64,000 nucleotides of DNA from Nitrospirota bacterium (lineage in GTDB: Bacteria > JACPQY01). This document shows, one piece after another, positions 38,701 through 48,798 of this stretch. The position numbers and the translations under genes were made by a program. A model generated the notes under the pieces. The model was not told the DNA's origin and made no database searches. It was given only the letters and a program-made list of their open reading frames with translations. Location of the stretch: the NCBI GenBank assembly GCA_016190245.1, contig JACPQY010000078.1, positions 1 to 64,000 on the forward strand, given 5' to 3'. How positions within the stretch are numbered: the first letter of the stretch is position 1; every line of letters begins with the position of its first letter.

Positions 38701-40434
38701 TCAGATGACCTTGATCTCGTGGTGCTCGCCGAAGACGCTGCGCAGTCGGTCCGAGATCTCGCCCACGGTCGCGTAGCTCTCCACGCACTCGAGGATCGCC
38801 GGCATGAGGTTGGCCGTGCCGCGCGCGGCGTCTTCGAGCCTGCGAAGGGCGGCCCGGGCGGCCGCCTCATCGCGTGCGTCGCAAACGGCGCGGAGGCGCT
38901 TCTTCTGGGCCTCCTCGATGCGGGGGTCCACTTTCAGGATGGGTTTGTCAAAGACGTGATCGGATTGGCAGACGTTGACCCCGACTACGTTCAGCTCCTT
39001 CGTTTCGAGCATGCGCTGGTACTCGGTCGCACTTTGAAGGATCTGAGTCTGGATGTAGCCACGCTCGATCGCCGGTAGAGCCCCGCCCATCTCTTGGATG
39101 CGATCCAGCAGGTTCGAGGCGTGCTCCTCGATCTGGTTCGTGACGGATTCAAGGGCCCAACTCCCGCCGAGGGGGTCTATCACATCCGCGACGCCGCTTT
39201 CGTGGGCGATCACCTGCTGCGTGCGCAGGGCCAGCATGGCGGACTCCTCCGTGGGCAGGGCGAGGGCCTCATCGTAGGCGTTGGTGTGGAGCGACTGCGC
39301 GCCGCCGAGCACGGCCGCGAGGGCCTGGATCGTCACACGGGCCACATTGACCATCGGCTGCTGGGCGGTGAGCGAGCAGCCGGCGGTCTGAGCGTGGAAG
39401 CGCAGCATGCACGAACGGGGATCCTTGGCGCCGAACCGGTCCCGCATGAGTCTGGCCCAGAGCCGCCGCGCGGCGCGGAACTTCGCCACTTCCTCGATGA
39501 GATTGTTGTGGACGTCGAAGAAGAAGGAGAGCTGCGCGGCAAACCCGTCCACGGGGAGTCCCCGATCGAGAGCGGCCTGCACGTACTGCACCGCGTGGGC
39601 GAAGGTGAAAGCCACCTCCTGAACGGCTGTGGCTCCCGCCTCGCGAATGTGGTACCCGCTGATGCTGATCGCATTCCACTGCGGGACGTCTTTCGCGCAG
39701 TATTCGATCACGTCCGTCACGAGGCGAAGAGACGCGCGGGGGGGGTAGATGTAGGTCCCACGCGCGACGTACTCCTTGAGGATGTCGTTCTGCACCGTCC
39801 CGCGCAGCGCGTTCGGCTGCGCGCCCTGTTTTTTCGCCGCCGCGATGTAGAGGGCGAGAAGCGTGGCCGCCGTCGCGTTGATCGTCATTGAGGTGCTGAT
39901 CTGCGCGAGGGGGATCTGGGCGAAGAGGTCCTCCATGTCGGCAAGACTCGATATGCTCACGCCCACGCGGCCGACCTCGCCGGCGGCGCGGGGGTGATCG
40001 GGGTCGTAGCCCATTTGCGTGGGCAGGTCGAACGCCACCGATAGGCCGGTCTGCCCCTGCGCGAGGAGGTACCGGTAGCGTTTGTTCGTCTCGGCAGCGT
40101 TGCCGAAACCCGCGTACTGCCGCATGGTCCAGAAGCGGCTGCGGTACATCGTCGGCTGAATGCCCCGCGTGTAGGGATACTGGCCGGGATATCCGAGACG
40201 TTCGAGCGAGTCCGCACCGTCCGCGTCGGAGGGGTCGTACACCGGCTCGATCCGGAGATTCGAGGTCGTCCGGAACTCGGGTTTGCGCTCGGGGACCTTG
40301 GCCTTGGCTTTCGAGTAGGTGTCTTGCTCCCAGGCCAGGCGGGCCTTGACGGCCCTGTCCCGACGGGTCCGGCCGAGCCTAGGACGGTGAGGCGGCTCCC
40401 GTCTGTCGGCGTGGGCGTTCTTGGGGTTGGTCAT
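38701..40434 (-). CDS. Methylmalonyl-CoA mutase large (catalytic) chain, no B12-binding domain
   Basis: [59 protein letters not shown]...[15 protein letters not shown]; ends without DxHxxG domain. Confidence 0.93.
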   Translation of the reverse strand: MTNPKNAHADRREPPHRPRLGRTRRDRAVKARLAWEQDTYSKAKAKVPERKPEFRTTSNLRIEPVYDPSDADGADSLERLGYPGQYPYTRGIQPTMYRSRFWTMRQYAGFGNAAETNKRYRYLLAQGQTGLSVAFDLPTQMGYDPDHPRAAGEVGRVGVSISSLADMEDLFAQIPLAQISTSMTINATAATLLALYIAAAKKQGAQPNALRGTVQNDILKEYVARGTYIYPPRASLRLVTDVIEYCAKDVPQWNAISISGYHIREAGATAVQEVAFTFAHAVQYVQAALDRGLPVDGFAAQLSFFFDVHNNLIEEVAKFRAARRLWARLMRDRFGAKDPRSCMLRFHAQTAGCSLTAQQPMVNVARVTIQALAAVLGGAQSLHTNAYDEALALPTEESAMLALRTQQVIAHESGVADVIDPLGGSWALESVTNQIEEHASNLLDRIQEMGGALPAIERGYIQTQILQSATEYQRMLETKELNVVGVNVCQSDHVFDKPILKVDPRIEEAQKKRLRAVCDARDEAAARAALRRLEDAARGTANLMPAILECVESYATVGEISDRLRSVFGEHHEIKVI

Positions 40435-40481
40435 GGAGGGGTGGGGGCTCGGGTCACGTATCCTTGCATCGGGCCGCCTCG

Positions 40482-40997
40482 TCAGCCCTTGGCATCGTCC
40501 ACCACGAGAAGGACGTCGCCGGAATCCACGGTGTCCCCCTCGCGGGCCTCGACCTTGACGACCCGTCCGTCCTTGGGCGACTTGATCTCGTTCTCCATCT
40601 TCATGGCTTCAATGATCGCGATGGTTTCACCGCTGCGGACGGCATCGCCGGCCTTCGGCAGGACCTTGAGCACGCGGCCGGGCATGGGCGAGGGGACCGC
40701 GATGCGGCCCTTCTGGGCACCCCGTCGGGCCGCGTGCGCTGCGGCAATGCCGCCGGCCCTCACCTCGACGTCCCACGCGCGGCCGTCGCGCGTGACCTTG
40801 ACCTTGTCCGGCTCGGACGCCGTCACCGTGAAGGTGTGGTGGCGGCCCTCGATCAGCAGGGAAAGACGTCCGGCTCGCACTCGCAGGACGTCGGCCACGC
40901 GTGTCCGCCCCCCGAGGTTGATCTCGATCTTTCGTTCCCCGATCCGCTTGACCTCCAGGTCGTGCTGCCGGCCCTCGACGATGCAGGCGTATTTCAT
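40482..40997 (-). CDS. Biotin carboxyl carrier / acyl-CoA carboxylase biotin-binding subunit
   Basis: [21 protein letters not shown] biotinylation motif. Confidence 0.92.
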   Translation of the reverse strand: MKYACIVEGRQHDLEVKRIGERKIEINLGGRTRVADVLRVRAGRLSLLIEGRHHTFTVTASEPDKVKVTRDGRAWDVEVRAGGIAAAHAARRGAQKGRIAVPSPMPGRVLKVLPKAGDAVRSGETIAIIEAMKMENEIKSPKDGRVVKVEAREGDTVDSGDVLLVVDDAKG

Positions 40998-41030
40998 GAC
41001 CTACTGACGTTTGGAGAATTGGTGAAGCCC

Positions 41031-41132
41031 CGAGATTGCTTCGCCGGCCCGCGTCGCTTGCGCTCGCGGCTTCGGCTCGCATTGACACCCCCCCTCGTCA
41101 TGGCGAGAAGGCTCCGCGACAAAGCAATCTCG
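41031..41132. repeat. 102-bp inverted-repeat element (CGAGATTGCTT...AAGCAATCTCG) inside the carboxylase gene cluster
   Basis: 11-bp perfect terminal IR 41031-41041/41122-41132; internal TCGTCATGGCGAG resembles widespread GTCATTGCGAG...GCAATCTC repeats. Confidence 0.7.
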
Positions 41133-41161
41133 AAAGGGGATGGATCCATTGTGTCCGGACC

Positions 41162-42723
41162 TCAAGATGCGGCCCTCAAGCTGGACCGGCGTCCCGCGAG
41201 GGTCCACGGACTTGGCCCCTCGGCCGCGCCGGAGGCGGACGGGGACGGGCGCGTGCCCGGTTCCGTATCCTCGAGGAATCGGTGGACCCCGGCCGCGAGG
41301 GCCGGCAGCTCCGTGCCTTCGGTGGGGAACAGGGGCGCCGATTTGGATAGATACTCGTCCTCGATGAAGTGCGTGTCGAGATCGCCCTCCCGGAATCGCG
41401 GATGGCGCATGAGCCAGCGCAGGAAGGGGATGTTGTGTCGCGTGCCCGCAATCTCGTATTCGGCCAGGGCCCGTTCCATCCGGCGGATCGCCTCCGCACG
41501 ATCCCGGCCCCAGACGATCAACTTGGCGAGGAGGGGGTCGTAGAAAACGGGGACCGTCCATCCCTCGTAGATCCCGCTGTCCACCCGTACCCAAGGTCCC
41601 GAGGGTTCCGTGAGGTGGGCGATCGTGCCGGGCGCCGGAAAGAATTTCTTGAGGGGGTCCTCGGCATAGACGCGGCACTCGATGGCCCAGCCGGTCCTTC
41701 GGATCTCCTCCTGGGACCATGGCAGCGGTGCGCCGGACGCGAGCGCGAGCTGGGCGGAAACAAGGTCAATCTGCGTGACCATCTCCGTGACGGGATGCTC
41801 CACCTGGAGCCGGGTGTTCATTTCGAGGAAATAAAAGTTCTCCTCGGGGTCCACCACGAACTCGACCGTCCCGGCGTTCACGTAGCCCACGGCCTGGGCG
41901 GCGCGAACCGCGGCCTCTCCCATCTTCGTGCGGATGGCCTCGGAGATGAACGGCGAGGGGCATTCCTCCACCACCTTCTGGTAGCGGCGTTGAATCGAAC
42001 ACTCCCGCTCGCCGAGATAGAGGGCGCGGCCGCCGGTGTCCGCGAGAATCTGCATCTCGATGTGCCGCGGTTTGCGGATGTACTTTTCGAGGTAGACGTC
42101 GCCGACGCCGAACGCGGACTTAGCCTCGGAGGAGGCCCGTTCGAAGAGCTTGGGGAGGTCCTCCTCTCGATCCACGATCCGCATCCCTTTCCCGCCGCCC
42201 CCGCTGGCGGCCTTGAGGAGGACGGGGAACCCGAGGGCCTTCGCCTGCTCTCGGGCTTCCTGCGCGTTCGCGAGGGCCTGACGCATGCCCGGCACGATGG
42301 GCACGCCGGCCTCCGCCATGATCTTCCGGGCCGCCGTTTTGGACCCCATCCGTTCGATCGCCTTGGGGGGGGGGCCGATGAAGACGATCCCGGCGTCCGC
42401 GCAGGCCTGGGCGAACGCCGCGTTCTCGGAGAGGAAACCGTAGCCGGGATGGATCGCATCCGCCCCGGTCGAGCGGGCGGCATCCAGGATCCGCTGGACA
42501 TTGAGGTAGCTTTCGCGGGCGGGGGGGGGCCGATCTCGACCGCCTCCTCGGCGGCGAGGACATGAAGGGCCTTGCGGTCGGCCTCGGAAAAGACGGCCAC
42601 GGAGGGGATGCCCCATTCCTTGAGCGCGCGGATGACACGGACGGCGATCTCCCCCCGGTTGGCCACGAGGACCTTCCGGAAGGGCCGGCGCTCCGGGAGA
42701 GAGAACGAAGTGTTGGGACCCAC
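41162..42723 (-). pseudogene. Biotin carboxylase (AccC/PccA-type) with -1 frameshift in a 9-base homopolymer at 42521-42529
   Basis: N-term [56 protein letters not shown] is in the frame of ORF 41878-43047; [37 protein letters not shown]... is in ORF 41162-42616. Frames meet at the C9 run. Confidence 0.85.
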
Positions 42724-42760
42724 TACCGGGCGATCGAGACGGTGCCCGCTCCGGCCGCGC

Positions 42761-43057
42761 TCACGCGGGCTTCGTGGCCGAGGCGGAAGATCCCTCCTTG
42801 CCGCCCCCACCTCCGGTTTCGCTTGTTTTGCCGGCCCCTGCCGTCTCGCCCTCCTTTTTCTTCTGGGTCGACGAGCCGCCCGAAGCGTAGTCCGTCTTGT
42901 ACCAACCCGTTCCCTTGAGCACAAAGCTCGTCTGGGAGATCTGCCGGCGCGCGGCCTTCCCGCACTTCGGACACCGTGCGGAGCCGGGTGCGGTGATTTT
43001 CTGCACCTTCTCGAAAGTGTGCCGGCAGGAAGAGCAGCTATACTCATAGATCGGCAT
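42761..43057 (-). CDS. FmdB family zinc-ribbon protein
   Basis: [21 protein letters not shown]...[32 protein letters not shown]. Confidence 0.9.
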   Translation of the reverse strand: MPIYEYSCSSCRHTFEKVQKITAPGSARCPKCGKAARRQISQTSFVLKGTGWYKTDYASGGSSTQKKKEGETAGAGKTSETGGGGGKEGSSASATKPA

Positions 43058-43081
43058 GGACCCGGTCCTCCTTGGGCGTCT

Positions 43082-44059
43082 CTACTCCTGGGCGACCACC
43101 ACGCGGTTCCGCCCGGCGTCTTTGGCGCAGTACAGCGCGTCGTCCGCCAGCCGGATAAGCTGATCGACGTGGGCGACCTTGTGACGGGGCCAGTTCGCCA
43201 CGCCGAAGCTCACCCGCACGTCGAGCGGGCCGTCTTGGGATGGGAACCCTTCGCGCTCGACCGTCCGCCGCATCTTCTCGGCCGCGGCCACCGCGCCCTC
43301 CAGTTCCGTTTCGGGGAGGATCACGGCGAATTCCTCGCCGCCGTAGCGGGCCACGACGTCCGACCCGCGCAGGGCCTGTTTGATGAGAGCGGCCAGATGG
43401 GAAAGGACCATGTCGCCCACTTGATGGCCGTGAGTATCGTTGATTTTCTTGAAGTGGTCAATGTCCATGAGGATGAACGAGATCGGCTTCTGGTAGCGGA
43501 CGGCCCGGCTGAACTCGCGCGAGAGCTCCTCCATAAAGTGGCGGCGGTTGTAGACCTGGGTGAGTTCGTCGATGCTGGCCAGTTCGCGCAGCCGATCGCG
43601 GCTTTTCTTGAGCTCCAGGTGGGTCTTTACGCGCGCGCGCAGCTCGGGGCCGCGCTCCTTCCAGCTTCCCTTCTCGACGTAGTCCGAGGCCCCGAGTTCG
43701 AAGCAGCGGATCTTGGTCTCCATGTCGCGAGCGCTCGTGAGCATGATGATGGGGATGTCCTTGAACTTCTTGCGCGTCAGGTCCAGGAACTTCAGCCCGT
43801 CGATCCCCGGCATGTTCACATCGCAGATGATGAGGTCAACCCGGTTGTGCTGGAGCGACTTGATCCCCTCGGCGCCGCCCGCCGCCTCGTAGCAGTGATC
43901 GAAGAGCTGCGCCTCCTGGATGATGGCGAGGATTTCCTGGCGGGTCACCTCCGAGTCGTCGATGACGAGGATCCCCCGCTCGACCGGCTCGGTCTCCTCC
44001 GCTCCTCTCTGGACCGGCGCCGCCTCCGGCCTCAGCTCCTGGGGAGAGGCCAAATCCAT
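43082..44059 (-). CDS. REC-GGDEF response regulator diguanylate cyclase
   Basis: [18 protein letters not shown]...[23 protein letters not shown] signature [14 protein letters not shown]. Confidence 0.93.
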   Translation of the reverse strand: MDLASPQELRPEAAPVQRGAEETEPVERGILVIDDSEVTRQEILAIIQEAQLFDHCYEAAGGAEGIKSLQHNRVDLIICDVNMPGIDGLKFLDLTRKKFKDIPIIMLTSARDMETKIRCFELGASDYVEKGSWKERGPELRARVKTHLELKKSRDRLRELASIDELTQVYNRRHFMEELSREFSRAVRYQKPISFILMDIDHFKKINDTHGHQVGDMVLSHLAALIKQALRGSDVVARYGGEEFAVILPETELEGAVAAAEKMRRTVEREGFPSQDGPLDVRVSFGVANWPRHKVAHVDQLIRLADDALYCAKDAGRNRVVVAQE

Positions 44060-44125
44060 AACCCTTGATTGTAGGCCAAAGGAGGGGGCCGTACAAGGAT
44101 GCGGGGCAGAGTCTTTTCCCGGGTC

Positions 44126-44154
44126 TTGACACAGTGCGTCAGAGTCTCTATTAT
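44126..44154 (+). promoter_or_regulatory. Consensus sigma70 promoter TTGACA-17-TATTAT
   Basis: TTGACA 44126-44131, TATTAT 44149-44154, upstream of HD-GYP gene. Confidence 0.7.
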
Positions 44155-44270
44155 CGGAAAATACAATACACTATAATAGAAAATGGGCAATCGTGCCGTC
44201 TCCGCATCGGGCGCCGCGCTCGGCTTGATGTTCGCCCGAGCGTTGCTACAATACCGTCGGAGTCGCTGGC

Positions 44271-45794
44271 TTGAGGCAGATTTCGATCTCGGACCTACCC
44301 ACGGGTGTCACGCTGCTGCATCCCCTTTATCACGGCGGCGGCCAACTCCTTCACTCCAAGGGGGATGTGCTTACCCCCGAGAATTTCGATCTGATGCGGA
44401 AGGCGGGCATCCAGTCCGTCTACGAGCTGGGGCCGGAGGACTGGCTGGAGGGCTTCCTCTTCCAATGCCGGTCGGAAGCGGTGCCTGTGAAGGACTTGGA
44501 GGTGGGCTCCACGCTGACACACCCCCTGAGCAACGACAAGGGCGTGCTGCTCCTCGAGCGCGGGGTGAAGGTTACCGAGGGGATCAAGCGCGGCCTCATG
44601 AGCCGCGGCTACGAGAATCTCTACCGCGAGCGCACGCCCGAGGAGCGCCGGCTCCACGAGGCGGACGCCTACCTTTCGATGGTCCGCCGCGAGCTGGTCA
44701 AGCCCTTCAAGCTGGAGGATCTGCGATTCACCGAGAGGGACCTGATCCAGAGCGAGGCCGACATTTCGCTCGCCACGATCGAGCGGCAGCTCCAGGACCT
44801 GGACCTCAATGTAAAACCCTCCGGCGCGCCGCTTCACAAGGAGCTCCGCCGCGCGGACAAGACCCGCACCCGCTCCGAGAAGGAGCTGGCGCGTGCCTTC
44901 TCCGTCTACCAGGCGTGCCTGGGTCAGGTGGAGAAGATGATGCACATGCTCAAGGAGAACCAGTCCTTCTCCGGGACGCGCGTGGGGGACATGTGCCGCG
45001 AGATCATCGGTCTGCTCATCGACGACAAGGAACTCCTTCTCAATTTCACGAACCTCGCCTGGCAGCGGGCCTACCTCCCCTCGCACAGCACCAACACGGC
45101 GATCCTGGCCATGAACATCGCCACGGCGCTCGGCTACAGCGCCCCGCAGGTGCTGGAGATCGGGTACGGCGCCCTGCTCCACGACATCGGGATGCTCTGG
45201 GTGCCCGAGGAAATCGTCAACAAGAAGGGGCGCCTCACGCCCTACGAGCGCATCGAGGTGAGCAAGCATCCCTATCACGCGGTCACGATGCTGCGGAGGA
45301 TCCGGGGACTCCCCACGGGCGTCCCCTTGATCGTCTTCCAGGTCCACGAGAGGCTGGACGGCGGCGGCTATCCGCGCCGCAACTCGGAAGAGAAGATTCA
45401 CCGCTTCTCGAAAATGATCACCGTCGCGGATATCTACGAGGCCCTGACGAAACCGAGACCCTTCCGGGCGGCCTACAAGCCGTACGACGCCATGCGGCTC
45501 ACGCTCCAGATGGTCTATCGCAAGGAGATCGATGCCGACAGCGTCCGCGCGTTCCTCCAGTACGTTTCGCTGTATCCCATCGGGAGCTTCGTGCGCCTCT
45601 CGGACGAACGGGTGGGCAAAGTCATCGGGGCGAACGAGGAGGACTACACGCGCCCGCTCGTGCGGGTCATGTGGCAAGGGGACCAACCGCTGCCGGCGCA
45701 CCAGGTGGTGGATCTGTACAGGGATCAAACCGTTCACATCGTGGAGGCCCTGCGCAACGCCGATACGTCCGAGGCCCTGTTCGAGGGTTTCTAG
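44271..45794 (+). CDS. HD-GYP domain c-di-GMP phosphodiesterase-like protein
   Basis: GALLHDIGMLWVPEEIVNKKGRLTPYERIEVSKHP...VFQVHERLDGGGYPR; TTG start. Confidence 0.88.
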   Translation: MRQISISDLPTGVTLLHPLYHGGGQLLHSKGDVLTPENFDLMRKAGIQSVYELGPEDWLEGFLFQCRSEAVPVKDLEVGSTLTHPLSNDKGVLLLERGVKVTEGIKRGLMSRGYENLYRERTPEERRLHEADAYLSMVRRELVKPFKLEDLRFTERDLIQSEADISLATIERQLQDLDLNVKPSGAPLHKELRRADKTRTRSEKELARAFSVYQACLGQVEKMMHMLKENQSFSGTRVGDMCREIIGLLIDDKELLLNFTNLAWQRAYLPSHSTNTAILAMNIATALGYSAPQVLEIGYGALLHDIGMLWVPEEIVNKKGRLTPYERIEVSKHPYHAVTMLRRIRGLPTGVPLIVFQVHERLDGGGYPRRNSEEKIHRFSKMITVADIYEALTKPRPFRAAYKPYDAMRLTLQMVYRKEIDADSVRAFLQYVSLYPIGSFVRLSDERVGKVIGANEEDYTRPLVRVMWQGDQPLPAHQVVDLYRDQTVHIVEALRNADTSEALFEGF

Positions 45795-45876
45795 TCCCGC
45801 TCGCAGAGAGACGCTATCCCGATGAAGTCTTCAAGCTGGAAGTCGTCTTGACCCGAACCATCCAAAGGGGGTTCCC

Positions 45877-46764
45877 ATGAGCAACTGGAAAGACAAGGTC
45901 GTCATTACCTGCGCCATCACCGGCGCCCTGGCCAACCGCAAGCAGGCCGAGGGCATCCCGTACAGACCCGAGGAGTACGGCGAGGAGGCGAAACGGGCCT
46001 ATGACGCGGGGGCGGCCGTCGTTCACGTGCACGCCCGCGAAGAGGACGGGACCCCTTCGATGAGGCCGGAGATGTACCGCCGCGAGCGCGACGAAATCCG
46101 AAAACGCTCCCCCATCATTCTCAACTTTTCCACGGGCGCGATCGGCATCCCGCCCGAGCAGCGCATCGCGCACATCCGTGAGCTCCAGCCCGACATCGGC
46201 GCGCTCAACATGGGCAGCGTCAACTACCTGAAGTACAGCGAAAATCGCAAGAGCTTCGTCTGGGATTTCACGTTCCAGAACAACATGAACGAGGTCACGT
46301 TCTTCCTCACCGAGATGAACAAGGCCGGCGTGAAGCCGGAGTGTGAGTGCTTCGATACGGGGCACGTGGTCAACTCCCACCACCTGATCCACATGGGCAT
46401 CCTCAAGGCGCCGCCGGACTACAGCCTCATCCTCGGCAGCGGCGGGATCGCGCCCGAGCCGGAGGATCTGATGCATATCGTTCGCAAACTCCCGCCGGGG
46501 GCGACGTGGAAGACGATTCCCGTCAGCCACGCCACGTGGCGACTCACCGCCCAGGCGATCGTCATGGGTGGGAACATCCGTGTCGGATTCGAGGACAACT
46601 TCTATCTCCCGAACGGGAACAAGGCGCGGTCGAACGGCGAGCTGGTGGAGGCGGCCGCGAACCTGGCCCGGGTGATCGGGCGCGAGGTGGCGAGCGTGGA
46701 CGAGGCCCGGCAGATCCTCGGCCTCCCGGCGCGCAGCGCCTCTTCCGCAGCCTCCGCCGCGTAG
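45877..46764 (+). CDS. Beta-keto acid cleavage enzyme (BKACE, DUF849; 3-keto-5-aminohexanoate cleavage-like)
   Basis: KVVITCAITGALANRKQAEGIPYRPEEYGEEAKRAYDAGAAVVHVHAREEDGTPSM. Confidence 0.92.
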   Translation: MSNWKDKVVITCAITGALANRKQAEGIPYRPEEYGEEAKRAYDAGAAVVHVHAREEDGTPSMRPEMYRRERDEIRKRSPIILNFSTGAIGIPPEQRIAHIRELQPDIGALNMGSVNYLKYSENRKSFVWDFTFQNNMNEVTFFLTEMNKAGVKPECECFDTGHVVNSHHLIHMGILKAPPDYSLILGSGGIAPEPEDLMHIVRKLPPGATWKTIPVSHATWRLTAQAIVMGGNIRVGFEDNFYLPNGNKARSNGELVEAAANLARVIGREVASVDEARQILGLPARSASSAASAA

Positions 46765-46766
46765 CC

Positions 46767-48329
46767 ATGGGCGCGCTCGAGTTCTGGCAGGCCCAGGTCG
46801 AGGACCTGGAGAAGCGTCGGAGCCGCGCCTGCGCAGGGGGCGGCCCGGAGAAGGTGCAGCGGCAGCACGATCGCGGCAAGCTCACCGCCCGCGAACGAAT
46901 CGATCTCCTGTTCGACACGGGCACGTTCGTGGAGATGGGCGTGCACGGTACCCAGATGATGACGGACGAGTACGCGGCGGCGGACGGCGTCGTGGCCGGC
47001 TACGGAAAGGTGAACGGCCGCCCCGTCTGCGTCATCGCGTACGACTTCACTGTCTTTGGCGGCTCGATGGGTCAGGTGGGCGAGACGAAGGCCACGCGCA
47101 TGCGCGAGCTCGCCTTGAAGGAGCGCATGCCGCTCGTCTGGCTCGTGGATTCCGGCGGGGCCCGCATTCGCGGGGCCTCGGGTCTTCATCCGGACATGGT
47201 CTCCCTCTTTGCCGGAACGGGCCACCTTTTCCGGGAGGAAGTCATCATGAGCGGCGTCGTCCCTCTGGTCGCCGCGATGATGGGTCCCGGCATGGCCGGC
47301 ACGGCGTACATCCCCGGCCTCGCCGATTTCGTGCCCATGGTGAAGAACGTCAGCTCCATGGCGCTCGGCGGCCCCCCGCTCGTGAAGGCCGTCACGGGAG
47401 AGGACATCAACGAGAACGAACTCGGCGGCGCCAAGGTCCATTGCGAGATGAGCGGCTGCGGGGACCTCGAGGTCGAAAACGACCAGGAGTGCATCAAGAT
47501 CGTCAAGGACTACCTCAGCTATTTCCCCCTCCACAACGGCGAAAAGCCCCCCATCGTCCCTTGCGACGATCCGATCGACCGCCGGGACGAAGAGGCGATG
47601 AAGGTGGTGCCCGACAATCCGCGCGGCGCCTACGACATGCACAAGCTCATCAAGATCATCGCGGACCACGGGAAGTTTCTTGAGATCAAGCCGAAGTGGG
47701 CGCGCAATCTCGTCACCTGCCTCGCCCGGATCGGTGGCCGCCCCTGCGGGATCGTGGCCAACAACCCGCTGCACTACGGCGGCGTGCTGGACGTGAACGC
47801 TTCCGACAAGGCGGCGCGGTTCATCTGGCTGTGCGACGCCTTCAACATCCCGCTCGTGTTCCTCCAGGACGTTCCCGGTTTCATGGTGGGCAGCAAGGTG
47901 GAGAAGGAGGGGATCATCCGGCACGGCTCGAAGATGCTGTTTGCCGTGAGTGAGGCGACCGTGCCCAAGCTCACCGTGGTCGTTCGTAAGGCCTACGGCG
48001 CGGGCTACTACGTGATGTGCGGGCGGGCCTTCGAGCCCGATCTCATCGTCGGCTGGCCCACGGCGGAGATCTCCGTGATGGGCGCGGAGGGGATGGTCGG
48101 CATCTTCGGCCGCAGCTCTAAGGCGGCGGAGATGAGCGAGGAGGCGAAGAAGAACATGGCCGAGATGATCAAGCCGTACATCAACGCGTACAAGTCGGCC
48201 GGCTGGGCGCTGGTGGATGACATCATCGATCCGCGCGAGACGCGCCTCAAACTGGCCCGCGGACTCGAGATGTTCTGGAATAAGACGGTCGAACGGCCCT
48301 GGCGCAAGCACGGCGTGCTCCCGGTGTGA
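46767..48329 (+). CDS. Acyl-CoA carboxylase beta (carboxyltransferase) subunit, propionyl-CoA carboxylase-like
   Basis: KLTARERIDLLFDTGTFVEMG...YDFTVFGGSMGQVGETKATRMRELAL...DSGGARIRGASGL...VPGFMVGSKVEKEGIIRHGSKML. Confidence 0.94.
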   Translation: MGALEFWQAQVEDLEKRRSRACAGGGPEKVQRQHDRGKLTARERIDLLFDTGTFVEMGVHGTQMMTDEYAAADGVVAGYGKVNGRPVCVIAYDFTVFGGSMGQVGETKATRMRELALKERMPLVWLVDSGGARIRGASGLHPDMVSLFAGTGHLFREEVIMSGVVPLVAAMMGPGMAGTAYIPGLADFVPMVKNVSSMALGGPPLVKAVTGEDINENELGGAKVHCEMSGCGDLEVENDQECIKIVKDYLSYFPLHNGEKPPIVPCDDPIDRRDEEAMKVVPDNPRGAYDMHKLIKIIADHGKFLEIKPKWARNLVTCLARIGGRPCGIVANNPLHYGGVLDVNASDKAARFIWLCDAFNIPLVFLQDVPGFMVGSKVEKEGIIRHGSKMLFAVSEATVPKLTVVVRKAYGAGYYVMCGRAFEPDLIVGWPTAEISVMGAEGMVGIFGRSSKAAEMSEEAKKNMAEMIKPYINAYKSAGWALVDDIIDPRETRLKLARGLEMFWNKTVERPWRKHGVLPV

Positions 48330-48420
48330 TTCACGAGCCGGGAGCCGCGAGCAGGGGCCCCAGCCCGCCCGCGTTTCCGGTCGCGTTGAGCTCGGCCCGG
48401 TCGCGTGCTACGCTGAGGGC

Positions 48421-48798
48421 ATGAGGGAGATCGTCGTGCCGGTTCGCATCAGGGGCAGCCGTGGCCAGAGGCGGGTGAAGATGCTTTTTGACACGGGTGC
48501 CACGTCGACGTTCCTTCGCGCAGACATTGCCAAGTCCGTCGGGGCCCTGGTCAGGAACCCCAAACCGATACCGGTTTTCCTCGCAGACGGATCTAAGGGC
48601 AAGCCGGTCCGAGCGAGCCTGAACATCCTGATTGAGCTGAAGGGCGTCTGGATGCCGGTATCGGCGAATGTCCTCGAGGAATCATCGTGCGAATTGATCC
48701 TGGGCTGTTTCGACATGGAGCAGTATGACGTTCGGCCCGTCCCCCGGAACGGGACCTATACGATTCCAAAGCCCAAACTCCTGGCGAAGCTGATCTGA
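48421..48798 (+). CDS. Retropepsin-like aspartic protease domain protein
   Basis: VKMLFDTGATSTFLRADIAKSVG (D-T-G-A) in a ~125-aa protein. Confidence 0.82.
   Translation: MREIVVPVRIRGSRGQRRVKMLFDTGATSTFLRADIAKSVGALVRNPKPIPVFLADGSKGKPVRASLNILIELKGVWMPVSANVLEESSCELILGCFDMEQYDVRPVPRNGTYTIPKPKLLAKLI

Noticed and set aside
44060-44270. c-di-GMP (GEMM) riboswitch upstream of the HD-GYP gene
   Set aside because: No GEMM-like conserved core found by eye
44183-45880. 565-aa plus-strand ORF overlapping the HD-GYP gene
   Set aside because: Wrong frame of the HD-GYP gene; no domain signatures
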